Shown here piece after piece: positions 36,736 through 44,734 of a stretch of DNA of 64,000 nt. The DNA is from Aminobacter aminovorans (GTDB lineage Bacteria > Pseudomonadota > Alphaproteobacteria > Rhizobiales > Rhizobiaceae): contig NZ_UFSM01000001.1 of assembly GCF_900445235.1 (NCBI RefSeq), positions 4,603,501 to 4,667,500 on the forward strand. The letters run 5' to 3'. Position numbers and translations under genes: made by a program. The notes beneath the pieces are model-generated. The model saw only the letters and a program-made list of their open reading frames with translations. It was not told the DNA's origin and did no database searches. Position 1 is the stretch's first letter. Each line of letters begins with the position of its first letter.

Positions 36736-36787
36736 CGCCCCTCTCCGCCTCGCTGCGCTCGGCACCTCTCCCCGGAGGGGCGAGGAA
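36735..36787 (+). repeat. CGCCCCTCTCCGCC-type repeat, copy 3
   Basis: About 53 bp, same orientation as copy 1 and inverted to copy 2, touching the DUF559 start codon and lying 27 bases from the stop of the ASCH protein gene. Confidence 0.85.
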
Positions 36788-36814
36788 GCCATGCTGAAAA
36801 AGCCCTCACCGCGA

Positions 36815-37393
36815 TCACAAACGATGCTCCCGCAGCTTTTCGAGGGCTGCCGCGCCGCGCGGGGACAGGCGGTAGCCAATGTCGAGGCTTTCGGTCAGGC
36901 CGAATTCCTTGAGCTTGCGCACATCCCGCTTGAATTTGAGCTTCTCGACGCCGAGGCGTTCGGCAAGTGTGGCGGCTGCCACTTCAGGGCATTGGCCGAT
37001 GAGGCGAAGGATCGAGGGGAAATAGGCTGGCACCGTGCTGTCCCATTTGGCGAAGCGGGCGGCGAGCACGTGCCAGTCGTCATCGCTGAGGTCGGCCGCC
37101 GCGCGCAGCGCCAGCCTGTTGTCTGGCTCGATGCCGTCGAAGGCAATGCGATAGAGGGTGCCGTCAGCGCGCAAGTCGTCGATCAGTCCAGCACGGTCCG
37201 CGTAGCCGGCGGCGCGGGCGTGGCCGTCGGAGATGGTCGCTTCGTCGACATGCTCGACCGCGCCGATGCGGACGACGCCGATCGCCGTGCGCAAGCCGGT
37301 GCCAGCCTTGACGGTAGGCTTCTGCCACCGGCGGAAGGCGAGTGTGATGTCGCCGCGCCTGATGCCTTCGAGGGTCGCCTGCTTCAAAAGCAT
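36815..37393 (-). CDS. ASCH-domain protein with C-terminal winged-helix-like region
   Basis: 192 residues. The N-terminal 90 residues fit an ASCH (PUA-like, RNA-binding) domain: MLLKQATLEGIRRGDITLAF, GLRTAIGVVRIGAVEHV, ARAAGYADRAGLIDDL. The C-terminal part (AATLAERLGVEKLKFKRDVR; LKEFGLTESLDIGYRLSP) looks like a winged helix. The ATG overlaps the glcD stop by one base (TGATG), so the protein is translated together with glycolate oxidase. A role in regulating translation or sensing a metabolite is possible but unproven. Confidence 0.82.
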   Translation of the reverse strand: MLLKQATLEGIRRGDITLAFRRWQKPTVKAGTGLRTAIGVVRIGAVEHVDEATISDGHARAAGYADRAGLIDDLRADGTLYRIAFDGIEPDNRLALRAAADLSDDDWHVLAARFAKWDSTVPAYFPSILRLIGQCPEVAAATLAERLGVEKLKFKRDVRKLKEFGLTESLDIGYRLSPRGAAALEKLREHRL

Positions 37394-38889
37394 CAGAACC
37401 TCGGAATGTCGGGAAAGGCCACCTGCCCGCGGTGGACATGCATGCGGCCAAGCTCGGCGCAGCGGCGCAGTTGTGGGAACACCTTTCCCGGGTTGAGCAG
37501 GTGGTTGGGGTCGAAGGCGCATTTGACCCGCATCTGCTGGTCGAGGTCGATGTCGTTGAACATCTCCGGCATCAAGTCGCGCTTTTCGACGCCGACGCCA
37601 TGCTCGCCGGTCAGCACGCCGCCGACCCTGACGCAGAGGCGAAGGATGTCGGCGCCGAAGGCCTCGGCCTTTTCGAGCTCGCCCGGCTTGTTGGCATCGT
37701 AGAGAATCAGCGGGTGCAGATTGCCGTCGCCGGCGTGAAAGACGTTGGCGACGCCGAGGCCATATTGCTCGGACAGCTCGCGCATGCCGGCCAGCACGCG
37801 CGGCAGTTCCTTGCGCGGGATGGTGCCATCCATGCAGTAATAGTCAGGCGAAATGCGGCCGACAGCGGGGAATGCCGCCTTGCGACCGGCCCAGAAGGTC
37901 AGCCGCTCCTGCTCCGACTGCGATATGCGGCAGGTGGTGGCGCCGTTGCGGTTGGCGATCGCCTCGACCAGACCGATCAGGTGGTCGACCTCGACGGCGG
38001 GTCCGTCCAGTTCGACGATCAAAAGCGCCTCGGATTCGAGAGGATAGCCGGCATGAACAAAATCTTCGGCGGCGCGGATTGCCGGGCCATCCATCATTTC
38101 CATGCCGCCGGGGATGATGCCGGCGCCGATGATGTCGGCGACGCATTGGCCGCCCTCTTCGCTTGAGGGAAAACCGATCAGCAGCGCGCGTGCCGTCTCG
38201 GGCTTCTTGAGGATGCGGACGGTGACCTCGGTGACGACGCCGAGCAGTCCCTCCGAACCGGTCATGACGCCGAGCAGGTCGTAGCCCTCGGCGTCAAGAT
38301 GCTTGCCGCCGAGGCGCACGACCTCGCCGTTCATCAGCACCATCTCGATGCCGAGCACATTGTTGGCGGTAAGCCCGTATTTCAGGCAGTGCACGCCGCC
38401 CGAATTCTCGGCGACATTGCCACCGATGGAACAGGCGATCTGCGACGATGGATCGGGGGCGTAGTAGAAGCCGTCGAGTTCCACTGATGTGGTGATGCCG
38501 AGATTGGTGACACCGGGTTGGGCTGTGACGGTGCGGTTGGGATAGTCGATCTCGAGAATGCGGTTGAAGCGGCTCATGACCAGCAACACGGCATCTTCCA
38601 GCGGCAGCGCGCCGCCCGACAGCGAGGTGCCCGAGCCGCGGGGCACGACGCGGATGTTGCGCTCGTTGCAGTATTTGAGCAGGCGCGAAACCTGGGCGAC
38701 CGTCTCCGGCAGGACCACGACCAGCGGCAGCTGGCGATAGGCGGTAAGGCCGTCGCTTTCGAAAGCGCGCATCTCGTTGATCGTGTCGACCACACCCTCG
38801 CCCGGCACGATGATGCGCATGTCGGCGACGATCTCGGCGCGGCGGGCAAGCGTTGCCGCATCGGGCTTGGGCATCAAAATGCCGGACAT
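37393..38889 (-). CDS. glcD: Glycolate oxidase FAD subunit
   Basis: 498 residues of the FAD-linked oxidase family: FAD-binding VVPRGSGTSLSGGALP and IGGNVAENSGGVHCLKYG, and the C-terminal GVLTGEHGVGVEKRDLMPEM and DPNHLLNPGKVF. It oxidises glycolate (or D-lactate-like 2-hydroxyacids) with GlcE and GlcF in a membrane-associated complex. First gene of the operon; a 27-bp near-perfect palindrome lies just upstream (38906-38932), matching one before the FadR-type regulator at 40579. GlcD homology also fits other 2-hydroxyacid dehydrogenases, but glcE and glcF downstream support glycolate oxidase. Confidence 0.96.
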   Translation of the reverse strand: MSGILMPKPDAATLARRAEIVADMRIIVPGEGVVDTINEMRAFESDGLTAYRQLPLVVVLPETVAQVSRLLKYCNERNIRVVPRGSGTSLSGGALPLEDAVLLVMSRFNRILEIDYPNRTVTAQPGVTNLGITTSVELDGFYYAPDPSSQIACSIGGNVAENSGGVHCLKYGLTANNVLGIEMVLMNGEVVRLGGKHLDAEGYDLLGVMTGSEGLLGVVTEVTVRILKKPETARALLIGFPSSEEGGQCVADIIGAGIIPGGMEMMDGPAIRAAEDFVHAGYPLESEALLIVELDGPAVEVDHLIGLVEAIANRNGATTCRISQSEQERLTFWAGRKAAFPAVGRISPDYYCMDGTIPRKELPRVLAGMRELSEQYGLGVANVFHAGDGNLHPLILYDANKPGELEKAEAFGADILRLCVRVGGVLTGEHGVGVEKRDLMPEMFNDIDLDQQMRVKCAFDPNHLLNPGKVFPQLRRCAELGRMHVHRGQVAFPDIPRF

Positions 38890-38905
38890 CGGTCACCTCG
38901 GTCGA

Positions 38906-38932
38906 CAACTGGTAAAAAGCTTTTACCAGTTG
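38906..38932. promoter_or_regulatory. FadR/GntR-type operator upstream of glcD
   Basis: Arms CAACTGGTAAAA and TTTTACCAGTTG, perfect over 12 bp, with a 3-base centre. It contains the TGGT/ACCA half-site pattern of FadR-family regulators. The core ACTGG-N13-CCAGT recurs at 40502-40526. It lies 17 bases before the glcD ATG, a position that suits repression. Confidence 0.75.
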
Positions 38933-39059
38933 GTGCCGATGCATGCAAATCGAACGAAAGTCGTTAGCCGGGTCAGGTGGACCGGCGGCCTTCGCAGCGT
39001 CAATCTGCCGCTGGCCCTAACCTTCCGCTATTGCTCTGGGCGCTTGCCGCCGGGCGCAG

Positions 39060-40382
39060 CTACTCGCCCGCATGCAGCTTGGATTCGCTGTGGGCGCGGT
39101 GGACGCGGCGCACGCCCCACCAGACGAGCAGGACGGCGAGCGGCACGGCGGCGGCGGTGACGATCTCGGGTGCAAAGGCATGGTCGATGGCCGAGGCGCC
39201 CTTGGCGATATAGCCGACGAGGCCGACGACATAATAGGAGACGGCGGCGACCGACAGACCCTCGACCGTCTGCTGCAGGCGCAGTTGCAGCCGGGCGCGG
39301 TTGTTCATCGACGCCAGCAGGTCGCGGTTCTGCTTCTCGACCTCGACATCGACCCAGGTGCGCAAGAGCGTGGTGGCGCGGGTGAGTTTACGCGACAGGT
39401 TGGCCTGGCGCTCCTCGACCGAGCGGCAGGTGCGCATGGCGGGCGCGACGCGGCGCTTGAGGAAACCGGCCCAGGTGTCGTAGCCGGTGACGACCTCCTC
39501 CTCGAGCGCTTCGAGGCGCTCGCGGACGATGCCGTCATAGGCCTTGCTGGCGCCAAAGCGGTAGAGGCTCGAAGCGGCATCCGCCTCGAGTTCGGCGGCG
39601 AGTTCGGTGAGGTCGGCGAGCAGCGCCTGGCTGTCTCGCGTCTCTGTCGCCTTCATCTCGCGGGTTGCTTGGGCAAGCCGGTCCTCGATGCGACGGACGC
39701 GACCGGACAGCGACAGCGCCATCGGCAGGCCGAGCATCGCCAGCGTGCGGTAGGTCTCGATGTCGATCAGGCGCTGCGACAGCGCACCTGTCCGCGCCGG
39801 CGTCAGGCCACGGTCGAGGATGAGGATGCGGGTCATTCCGTCGCCATCCTGGCGGAAATCGGTGACGATACCGGCTGCACCGCCCTCGACAAGCGAGTAG
39901 CACAGGCTGGTCGGATCGAAGCTGGCGATCAGCTTCTCGTTGGCCGGCGTCCACTTGCGGATCTCCAGCCGGATGCCCGAGATGACCGTGCCGGGCGGGC
40001 TGAAGCCGTTGCCGAAGGGCGACTCTTCGTGCGAGCGGTCGCCTTCGTCGAGCGGGCCTTCCCACAAATAGGTCGAGAACTCGGTGTGACGCTCCCAGCG
40101 CAACGTGCCCTGCCCCCACTTCATGGCGTGATGGCGGGCCTGGCGGTCGGGTGCGGCGATGCCGAGGCGCCGGGACAGTTCGGACAGCACCGCATGGTCG
40201 ACGGCGGATCCGCCTTCGGTCATGAACGAGAGCTGTACCAGAACGCGCGGGCTTTCGACTAGCGGATGCGGCCGCGAATGGACCTCGCCAAGCGCACCGG
40301 GACGCCCCTCATGGGCTGGAAAGCCCAGGACGCTGCCGGTCGAGCGCGGCAGGAACTCCAGTGATGACGGCTCGGCTGTCAC
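39060..40382 (-). CDS. DUF3422-family membrane-anchored protein
   Basis: 440 residues. A DUF3422 protein: soluble N-terminal part with GEVHSRPHPLVESPRVLVQL and KWGQGTLRWERHTEFSTYLW, a helical central region, and two C-terminal transmembrane segments (LSVAAVSYYVVGLVGYIAKG; VTAAAVPLAVLLVWWGV). Wide in alphaproteobacteria, function unknown. It stands alone between glcD (same strand, 170 bases downstream) and the divergent FadR-type regulator. It shares an intergenic region with that regulator, which carries the ACTGG-N13-CCAGT site, so it might be co-regulated with glycolate use. Confidence 0.9.
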   Translation of the reverse strand: MTAEPSSLEFLPRSTGSVLGFPAHEGRPGALGEVHSRPHPLVESPRVLVQLSFMTEGGSAVDHAVLSELSRRLGIAAPDRQARHHAMKWGQGTLRWERHTEFSTYLWEGPLDEGDRSHEESPFGNGFSPPGTVISGIRLEIRKWTPANEKLIASFDPTSLCYSLVEGGAAGIVTDFRQDGDGMTRILILDRGLTPARTGALSQRLIDIETYRTLAMLGLPMALSLSGRVRRIEDRLAQATREMKATETRDSQALLADLTELAAELEADAASSLYRFGASKAYDGIVRERLEALEEEVVTGYDTWAGFLKRRVAPAMRTCRSVEERQANLSRKLTRATTLLRTWVDVEVEKQNRDLLASMNNRARLQLRLQQTVEGLSVAAVSYYVVGLVGYIAKGASAIDHAFAPEIVTAAAVPLAVLLVWWGVRRVHRAHSESKLHAGE

Positions 40383-40501
40383 TTCAGGCTCCCTCGATGC
40401 CAGACCTTCCTGCCTCTAGGTAAGTTTGCCGCCAGTGGCAAACGCCAACTTCAGGGGCAGCTGATACTGTGCCTCATGGCGTGCCGGGCTGGAAACCGCC
40501 G

Positions 40502-40526
40502 GACTGGATAAATAATTTGACCAGTC
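40502..40526. promoter_or_regulatory. Second ACTGG-N13-CCAGT operator, upstream of the FadR-type regulator
   Basis: GACTGG and CCAGTC flanking 13 AT-rich bases, identical spacing and half-sites to the glcD operator at 38906. Located 52 bases before the regulator start. Suggests autoregulation. Confidence 0.65.
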
Positions 40527-40578
40527 GAGGGGCGCCCTCCTATCCTTGCGGACAGGACAAAGTTTCCGGACAGCAGCA

Positions 40579-41373
40579 TTGAGCGACATTTTTTCTAGGA
40601 TCGAGCATTCGCGCACGGCCGACGAGGTGGTGCAGCAGATCGAAAGCCTGATCCTCGAAGGTGTGCTGCGCGCCGGCGACAGGCTGCCGGGCGAGCGCGA
40701 GATGGCGAAGCAGTTCGACGTCTCCAGGCCGATCCTGCGCGATGCGCTGAAGACGCTGGAAGCGCGCGGGCTGATGGTGACACGCCATGGCGGCGGCACC
40801 TCTGTCGCCGACGTCATCGGCGAGGTGTTTTCCAAGCCTGTGATGGAGTTGATCGTCAACCACCGCAAGGCAGCAGCCGACTATCTCGAATATCGCCGCG
40901 AGATCGAGGGGCTGGCCGCCGAATATGCGGCGCAACGGGCGACGGCAGAAGACCTCGCTTTGCTCGACGGCATCGTGGCGCGGATGGAGGCGGCGCACGC
41001 GCGTGCCGATCCGGCGGAAGAAAGTGCGGTCGACGTCGAGTTCCATCATGCGGTGGGCGAATGCGCCCACAACATCATACTGCTGCACACATTGCGCTCA
41101 TGCTACAGGCTGCTGTCGGACGGCGTGTTCACCAACCGCCTGGTGGTGTTCACCGTCAGCGGCACGCGCGACGTGCTGCTCGAGCAGCACAAGGCGATCC
41201 ATCGCGCGGTCGTGGCAGGAGACCCGGCCGCGGCGCGCAAGGCGGCGATGGACCACATCACCTATCTGGAGCGTGCCATGGCCGAGGCCGAGCGCAGCGG
41301 CGACTGGCAGCGTATCTCGCGCCTGAGGCTGAGGCAGCGCACCGACAGCACCGAGACGGGCCGGAAGCCGTGA
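40579..41373 (+). CDS. FadR-subfamily GntR regulator, probable glycolate operon regulator
   Basis: 264 residues from a TTG start. N-terminal GntR winged helix (ADEVVQQIESLILEGVLRAG; REMAKQFDVSRPILRDALKT) and a C-terminal FCD ligand domain with metal-binding residues (EFHHAVGECAHN region). FCD regulators bind organic acids such as glycolate, lactate or pyruvate. The operator at 38906 upstream of glcD and the near-identical one at 40502 suggest it is the glcC/lldR-type regulator of the glycolate oxidase genes. The frame is open to 40546, but SDIFSRIEHSRTADEVV fits the usual N-terminus. Confidence 0.88.
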   Translation: MSDIFSRIEHSRTADEVVQQIESLILEGVLRAGDRLPGEREMAKQFDVSRPILRDALKTLEARGLMVTRHGGGTSVADVIGEVFSKPVMELIVNHRKAAADYLEYRREIEGLAAEYAAQRATAEDLALLDGIVARMEAAHARADPAEESAVDVEFHHAVGECAHNIILLHTLRSCYRLLSDGVFTNRLVVFTVSGTRDVLLEQHKAIHRAVVAGDPAAARKAAMDHITYLERAMAEAERSGDWQRISRLRLRQRTDSTETGRKP

Positions 41374-42110
41374 CTGGAATGCATTATCTCGACGCCCGCA
41401 GCCCCGACGGCATGCGTGTCTATGCCATCGGCGACATTCATGGCCATCTCGACCTGCTGCGCGACATGCATGAGCGTATCGCCGGGGAGATCGCGCGCGA
41501 CAAGCCGGCGGACTGGCGCATCATCCACCTCGGCGACCTCGTCGACAGGGGCCCCGACAGCTCCGGTGTGATCGGGTTCCTGATCGCTGCGGTGGCGCGC
41601 GATCCGCGCAACATGGTGCTGGCGGGAAATCACGACGTCGGCTTCCTCGATTTCCTCGCCGAGCCCGACCCGGTTGGCCTGTTTGCCCGACATGGTGGTC
41701 GTGAGACCGCCCGGTCATATGGAGTGGATCTGCAAGTCGACAATGCCGCGTCGCTCGCGAGAGGCCATAGCGAACTGGCGGCAGCCGTGCCGGACAGCCA
41801 TCAACGCTTCCTGCGCGCCCTGCCCCGGTCGGCGTCGTTCGGCGATTTCTTCTTCTGCCACGCCGGCATTCGCCCGTGCGTCGCACTCGATCGACAGGAT
41901 CCGGAGGACCTCATCTGGATCCGCAACGAATTCCTGCGTTATCCCGAGTTGCACCCCAAGGTCGTCGTGCACGGCCACACACCGCAGGCCGAGCCCGAAG
42001 TGCTGGCCAACCGCGTCAATGTCGACACCGGCGTGTTCCACTCAGGCGTATTGACCGCGCTCGTCGTCGACGGCGCGGAAAAACGGCTGATCTCAGTGCG
42101 AACGGCCTGA
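41370..42110 (+). CDS. Serine/threonine-type metallophosphatase (calcineurin-like)
   Basis: About 246 residues. The complete metallophosphoesterase motif set is visible: GDIHGHLDLL, GDLVDRGPDS, AGNHD, the histidine region FCHAGIRPC, and VVHGHTPQ. It resembles PrpA/ApaH-like phosphatases that remove phosphate from proteins or hydrolyse diadenosine tetraphosphate. The GTG at 41370 overlaps the regulator stop by 4 bases; an ATG at 41379 is an alternative. Cotranscription with the FadR-type regulator is likely, though no functional link is known. Confidence 0.9.
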   Translation: MTGMHYLDARSPDGMRVYAIGDIHGHLDLLRDMHERIAGEIARDKPADWRIIHLGDLVDRGPDSSGVIGFLIAAVARDPRNMVLAGNHDVGFLDFLAEPDPVGLFARHGGRETARSYGVDLQVDNAASLARGHSELAAAVPDSHQRFLRALPRSASFGDFFFCHAGIRPCVALDRQDPEDLIWIRNEFLRYPELHPKVVVHGHTPQAEPEVLANRVNVDTGVFHSGVLTALVVDGAEKRLISVRTA

Positions 42111-42111
42111 T

Positions 42112-42252
42112 TTAGCGGGCGGCTGCGGTGACGCCGTAGCCGTCGACCGCATGATGGTCGGCCGCGGCATCCGCGGCATAAATCCCGAAGCCGCCGAGCA
42201 CGATTGCCGACAGCATGGCGAAGGACAGAAGCGCTGCTTTCAAGGGAGTCAT
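42112..42252 (-). CDS. 46-residue exported or membrane peptide
   Basis: A short ORF convergent with the phosphatase. It begins MTPLKAALLSFAMLSAIVLG and continues with a second Ala-rich part ending in TAAAR. The hydrophobic N-terminal stretch looks like a signal peptide or single membrane anchor. The ribosome-binding site is weak. No family is recognised. Its stop lies one base after the phosphatase stop. Confidence 0.4.
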   Translation of the reverse strand: MTPLKAALLSFAMLSAIVLGGFGIYAADAAADHHAVDGYGVTAAAR

Positions 42253-42527
42253 CTCAGGTTGAGCTTCCTGCATCCTGCACGAATGGGGTTACGAATACGT
42301 TTCCGAAAAGTTTATGCCTGACCGCAGTCGCGCAGCATCACGGCCGTGCTTCTAGGGTGGTTCTGTATCGGGCTTGTGTCGCGCTGCACTCGGAGATGGT
42401 TCATTCGCGATACCATCGCCAGCTGGCGCCGAGCTGTCTTTAAAAAGGCTTCCGGGCACAATCCAGCCGGCAGATGACTATGCACTGCGGATTTTGTCCG
42501 ACGTGCCAAAAATGTCACTAAAAATGG

Positions 42528-43226
42528 TCAGATGGCGGCGACCCAGGCACGCGACAGTGCCAGGCCAACCGCATCGGCCTCGGGGCCGTCGCGGGCGGCT
42601 TCGATTTCGTGGCGCCCGGCCCAATCGGGGTGGCGCCGGGCAATCGTATCGGCAAAGGCCTCGTTCCACTGGCGCACCAGCGGTCGGTCGGCCTCGAAAT
42701 GGAACTGGATGCCGTAGCCGGCGCGACCGACGCGGAACGCCTGGTTGCCGGTGACCGAACTGCCGGCCAGCCTCACCGCATCCTCGGGCAAGGTGAAGGT
42801 GTCGTCGTGCCACTGGAAGATCGGAAAGCGCTGCGGCAATTCGCTGAAGACGAGATCGTCCTGGGCCTCATCGGTCAAGGTAATGCCGTGCCAGCCAAAT
42901 TCGGTCGAGCCGCCAACGCGGTTGTGGCCGCCGAAGGCGCGCGCCAGGAGTTGGCCGCCGAGGCAGATGCCGAGCACCGCCTTGTCCCGTTCGACGAAGT
43001 CGCGCGCCAACTCCAGCAATTCGGGAAAGTAGGGCGAATGCGCATCGTCGCGGGCATTCTGGCCGCCGCCAAGCATGATCATCGCGTCATGGCTATCGGC
43101 GCTTGCCGGCAAGGCATCGCCGAGATGGGCATTGCGCTGGTCGATCACCGCCTCGACTTCGGCAAGGGCATTGCCGAGCTGACCAAGGCCGGTGCCTTCA
43201 TAATTCTGGACAACGAGGACGCGCAT
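42528..43226 (-). CDS. Class I glutamine amidotransferase-like protein
   Basis: 232 residues, a single GATase domain with oxyanion loop GGGQNARDD, nucleophile C88 in GICLGGQ, and the histidine/glutamate dyad in IQFHFEAD. Stand-alone class I amidotransferases often act on gamma-glutamyl compounds or belong to the GMP synthase-like group; the exact substrate is unknown. It is divergent from the uncharacterised Cys-containing protein at 43303 across about 76 bases. Confidence 0.9.
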   Translation of the reverse strand: MRVLVVQNYEGTGLGQLGNALAEVEAVIDQRNAHLGDALPASADSHDAMIMLGGGQNARDDAHSPYFPELLELARDFVERDKAVLGICLGGQLLARAFGGHNRVGGSTEFGWHGITLTDEAQDDLVFSELPQRFPIFQWHDDTFTLPEDAVRLAGSSVTGNQAFRVGRAGYGIQFHFEADRPLVRQWNEAFADTIARRHPDWAGRHEIEAARDGPEADAVGLALSRAWVAAI

Positions 43227-43302
43227 CTCGGCCTTTCCGGCGGTGACAAAGTTGCGGCGAGCCCTATCATGCGGCTTGCACCGCAGCCAAGAAGGATCGG
43301 CT

Positions 43303-43971
43303 ATGCCACTGCAGAACCGGGTCGACCCTTTCGGCGAAATTCACGCCACATCGGAGCGCGGCAGCTTCACCGGCAATCGCGGCATCATCCACGACCCTGA
43401 GACCCGGACCTTGCTCAACCGGCGCTGGGCGACCAAGGCGTGGATCACCTGCGCGCTCGAATTCAAGGGCGTGCGCCGTGTGCCGATGGGGCGCAACCGT
43501 CCCGGAAACAAGACCGGCTGGACCGAATTGTTCTTCCTGGACGAAGTGACGGCGCTCGCCGCCGGGCACCGCCCCTGCTTCTATTGCCGGCGCCAGCGCG
43601 CCAAGGCTTTTGCGGCGGCCTATGCCGGCGCCTTCGGCAAGGAGCATACGAATGTCGACGAGATCGACGCCCGGCTGCACCGGGAGCGGCTGGCTTCGCG
43701 CGGCCAGCCGGTCGAACTGGACCGGCACGGACTGCACCTGCTGCCTGATGGGGCGATGTTTTCGGATGGTGCTTCCGACTATGCCGTGCGCAGCGGCAAG
43801 GCACTGCGCTGGAGCTTCGCGGGCTACGATGCCGCACTCGGCTTCGACGACATTGCCGACACCGACATGTGCATTGTCACGCCGGCGACGACACTTGCAG
43901 TGCTGCACCAGGGCTATGCGCCGGAATGGCATCCAAGCGCCGAGCGGCTTTCGGCCGAAGCTGTCCCTTGA
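43303..43971 (+). CDS. Conserved uncharacterised protein with CxxC motif
   Basis: 222 residues, soluble. Characteristic pieces: [58 protein letters not shown] with FYCRRQRAK (CxxC, perhaps a metal site). I recognise this as a conserved Rhizobiales family without a known role; the [12 protein letters not shown] segment recalls the knuckle of an HNH-like nuclease, but no H-N-H pattern is clear. AAGGA lies 6 bases before ATG 43303. It ends 31 bases before rsmE. Confidence 0.75.
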   Translation: MPLQNRVDPFGEIHATSERGSFTGNRGIIHDPETRTLLNRRWATKAWITCALEFKGVRRVPMGRNRPGNKTGWTELFFLDEVTALAAGHRPCFYCRRQRAKAFAAAYAGAFGKEHTNVDEIDARLHRERLASRGQPVELDRHGLHLLPDGAMFSDGASDYAVRSGKALRWSFAGYDAALGFDDIADTDMCIVTPATTLAVLHQGYAPEWHPSAERLSAEAVP

Positions 43972-44002
43972 CCGCTGGCGCGGCCTGCCGCATTGCTCGG
44001 CC

Positions 44003-44734
44003 ATGCGCGCAAACTACAAGATGCAACGGCTGTTCGTGCCTGATGACCTCGCTTCCGGCGCGACCTTCGATGCCGATCCGCAGCAGAGCCACTATCTCGC
44101 CCATGTGCTTCGCCTCGGCGAAGGCGCGGAAGTCCTGCTGTTCAATGGCCGCGACGGCGAGTGGTCCGCAAGGATCGCGGGCAAGACCAAGAAGGCGGTG
44201 CGGCTCGAGGTTGTCGACCTGCAACGGCCGCAGCCCATTCATCCCGACCTCTTCTATTGCTTTGCACCGCTCAAGGTCGGACGGCTCGACTACCTCGTGC
44301 AGAAGGCCGTCGAGATGGGCGCAGGAACTTTGGTGCCCGTCATCACCCAGCACACGCAGATGAAGCCTGGGATCGACCGGCTGCGGGGGAACGCCGTGGA
44401 AGCCGCCGAGCAATGCGGCATCCTGGCCATTCCCGAGGTGCGCGAGACAGTGAAGCTGGAGCACCTTATCGCCGGCTGGGACAAGGAACGGCGGCTGATC
44501 TTCTGCGACGAGGACGCCTCGACCAACAATCCGATGGCAGCCTTGCAGGGCATCAAGGAGCGCAAGCTCGCCCTGCTGGTCGGGCCTGAGGGCGGTTTCT
44601 CCGACGACGAACGTCGCATGCTGCGCGCCCTGCCTTACGTGACCGCCATTCCGCTGGGGCCACGCATCCTGCGCGCCGACACGGCGGCAGTGGCGGCCCT
44701 TGCCGTCATCCAGGCTGTCATCGGCGACTGGTAA
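44003..44734 (+). CDS. rsmE: 16S rRNA (uracil-1498-N3)-methyltransferase
   Basis: 243 residues, PUA-like N-terminal domain and C-terminal SPOUT (knotted) domain. RsmE marks: [40 protein letters not shown], the SAM-binding knot [12 protein letters not shown] and [20 protein letters not shown]. It methylates U1498 in 16S rRNA. ATG 44003 is used. The stop abuts the stop of a convergent hydrolase gene. In related genomes I recall rsmE beside gshA; here a hydrolase/TetR pair separates them. Confidence 0.96.
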   Translation: MRANYKMQRLFVPDDLASGATFDADPQQSHYLAHVLRLGEGAEVLLFNGRDGEWSARIAGKTKKAVRLEVVDLQRPQPIHPDLFYCFAPLKVGRLDYLVQKAVEMGAGTLVPVITQHTQMKPGIDRLRGNAVEAAEQCGILAIPEVRETVKLEHLIAGWDKERRLIFCDEDASTNNPMAALQGIKERKLALLVGPEGGFSDDERRMLRALPYVTAIPLGPRILRADTAAVAALAVIQAVIGDW

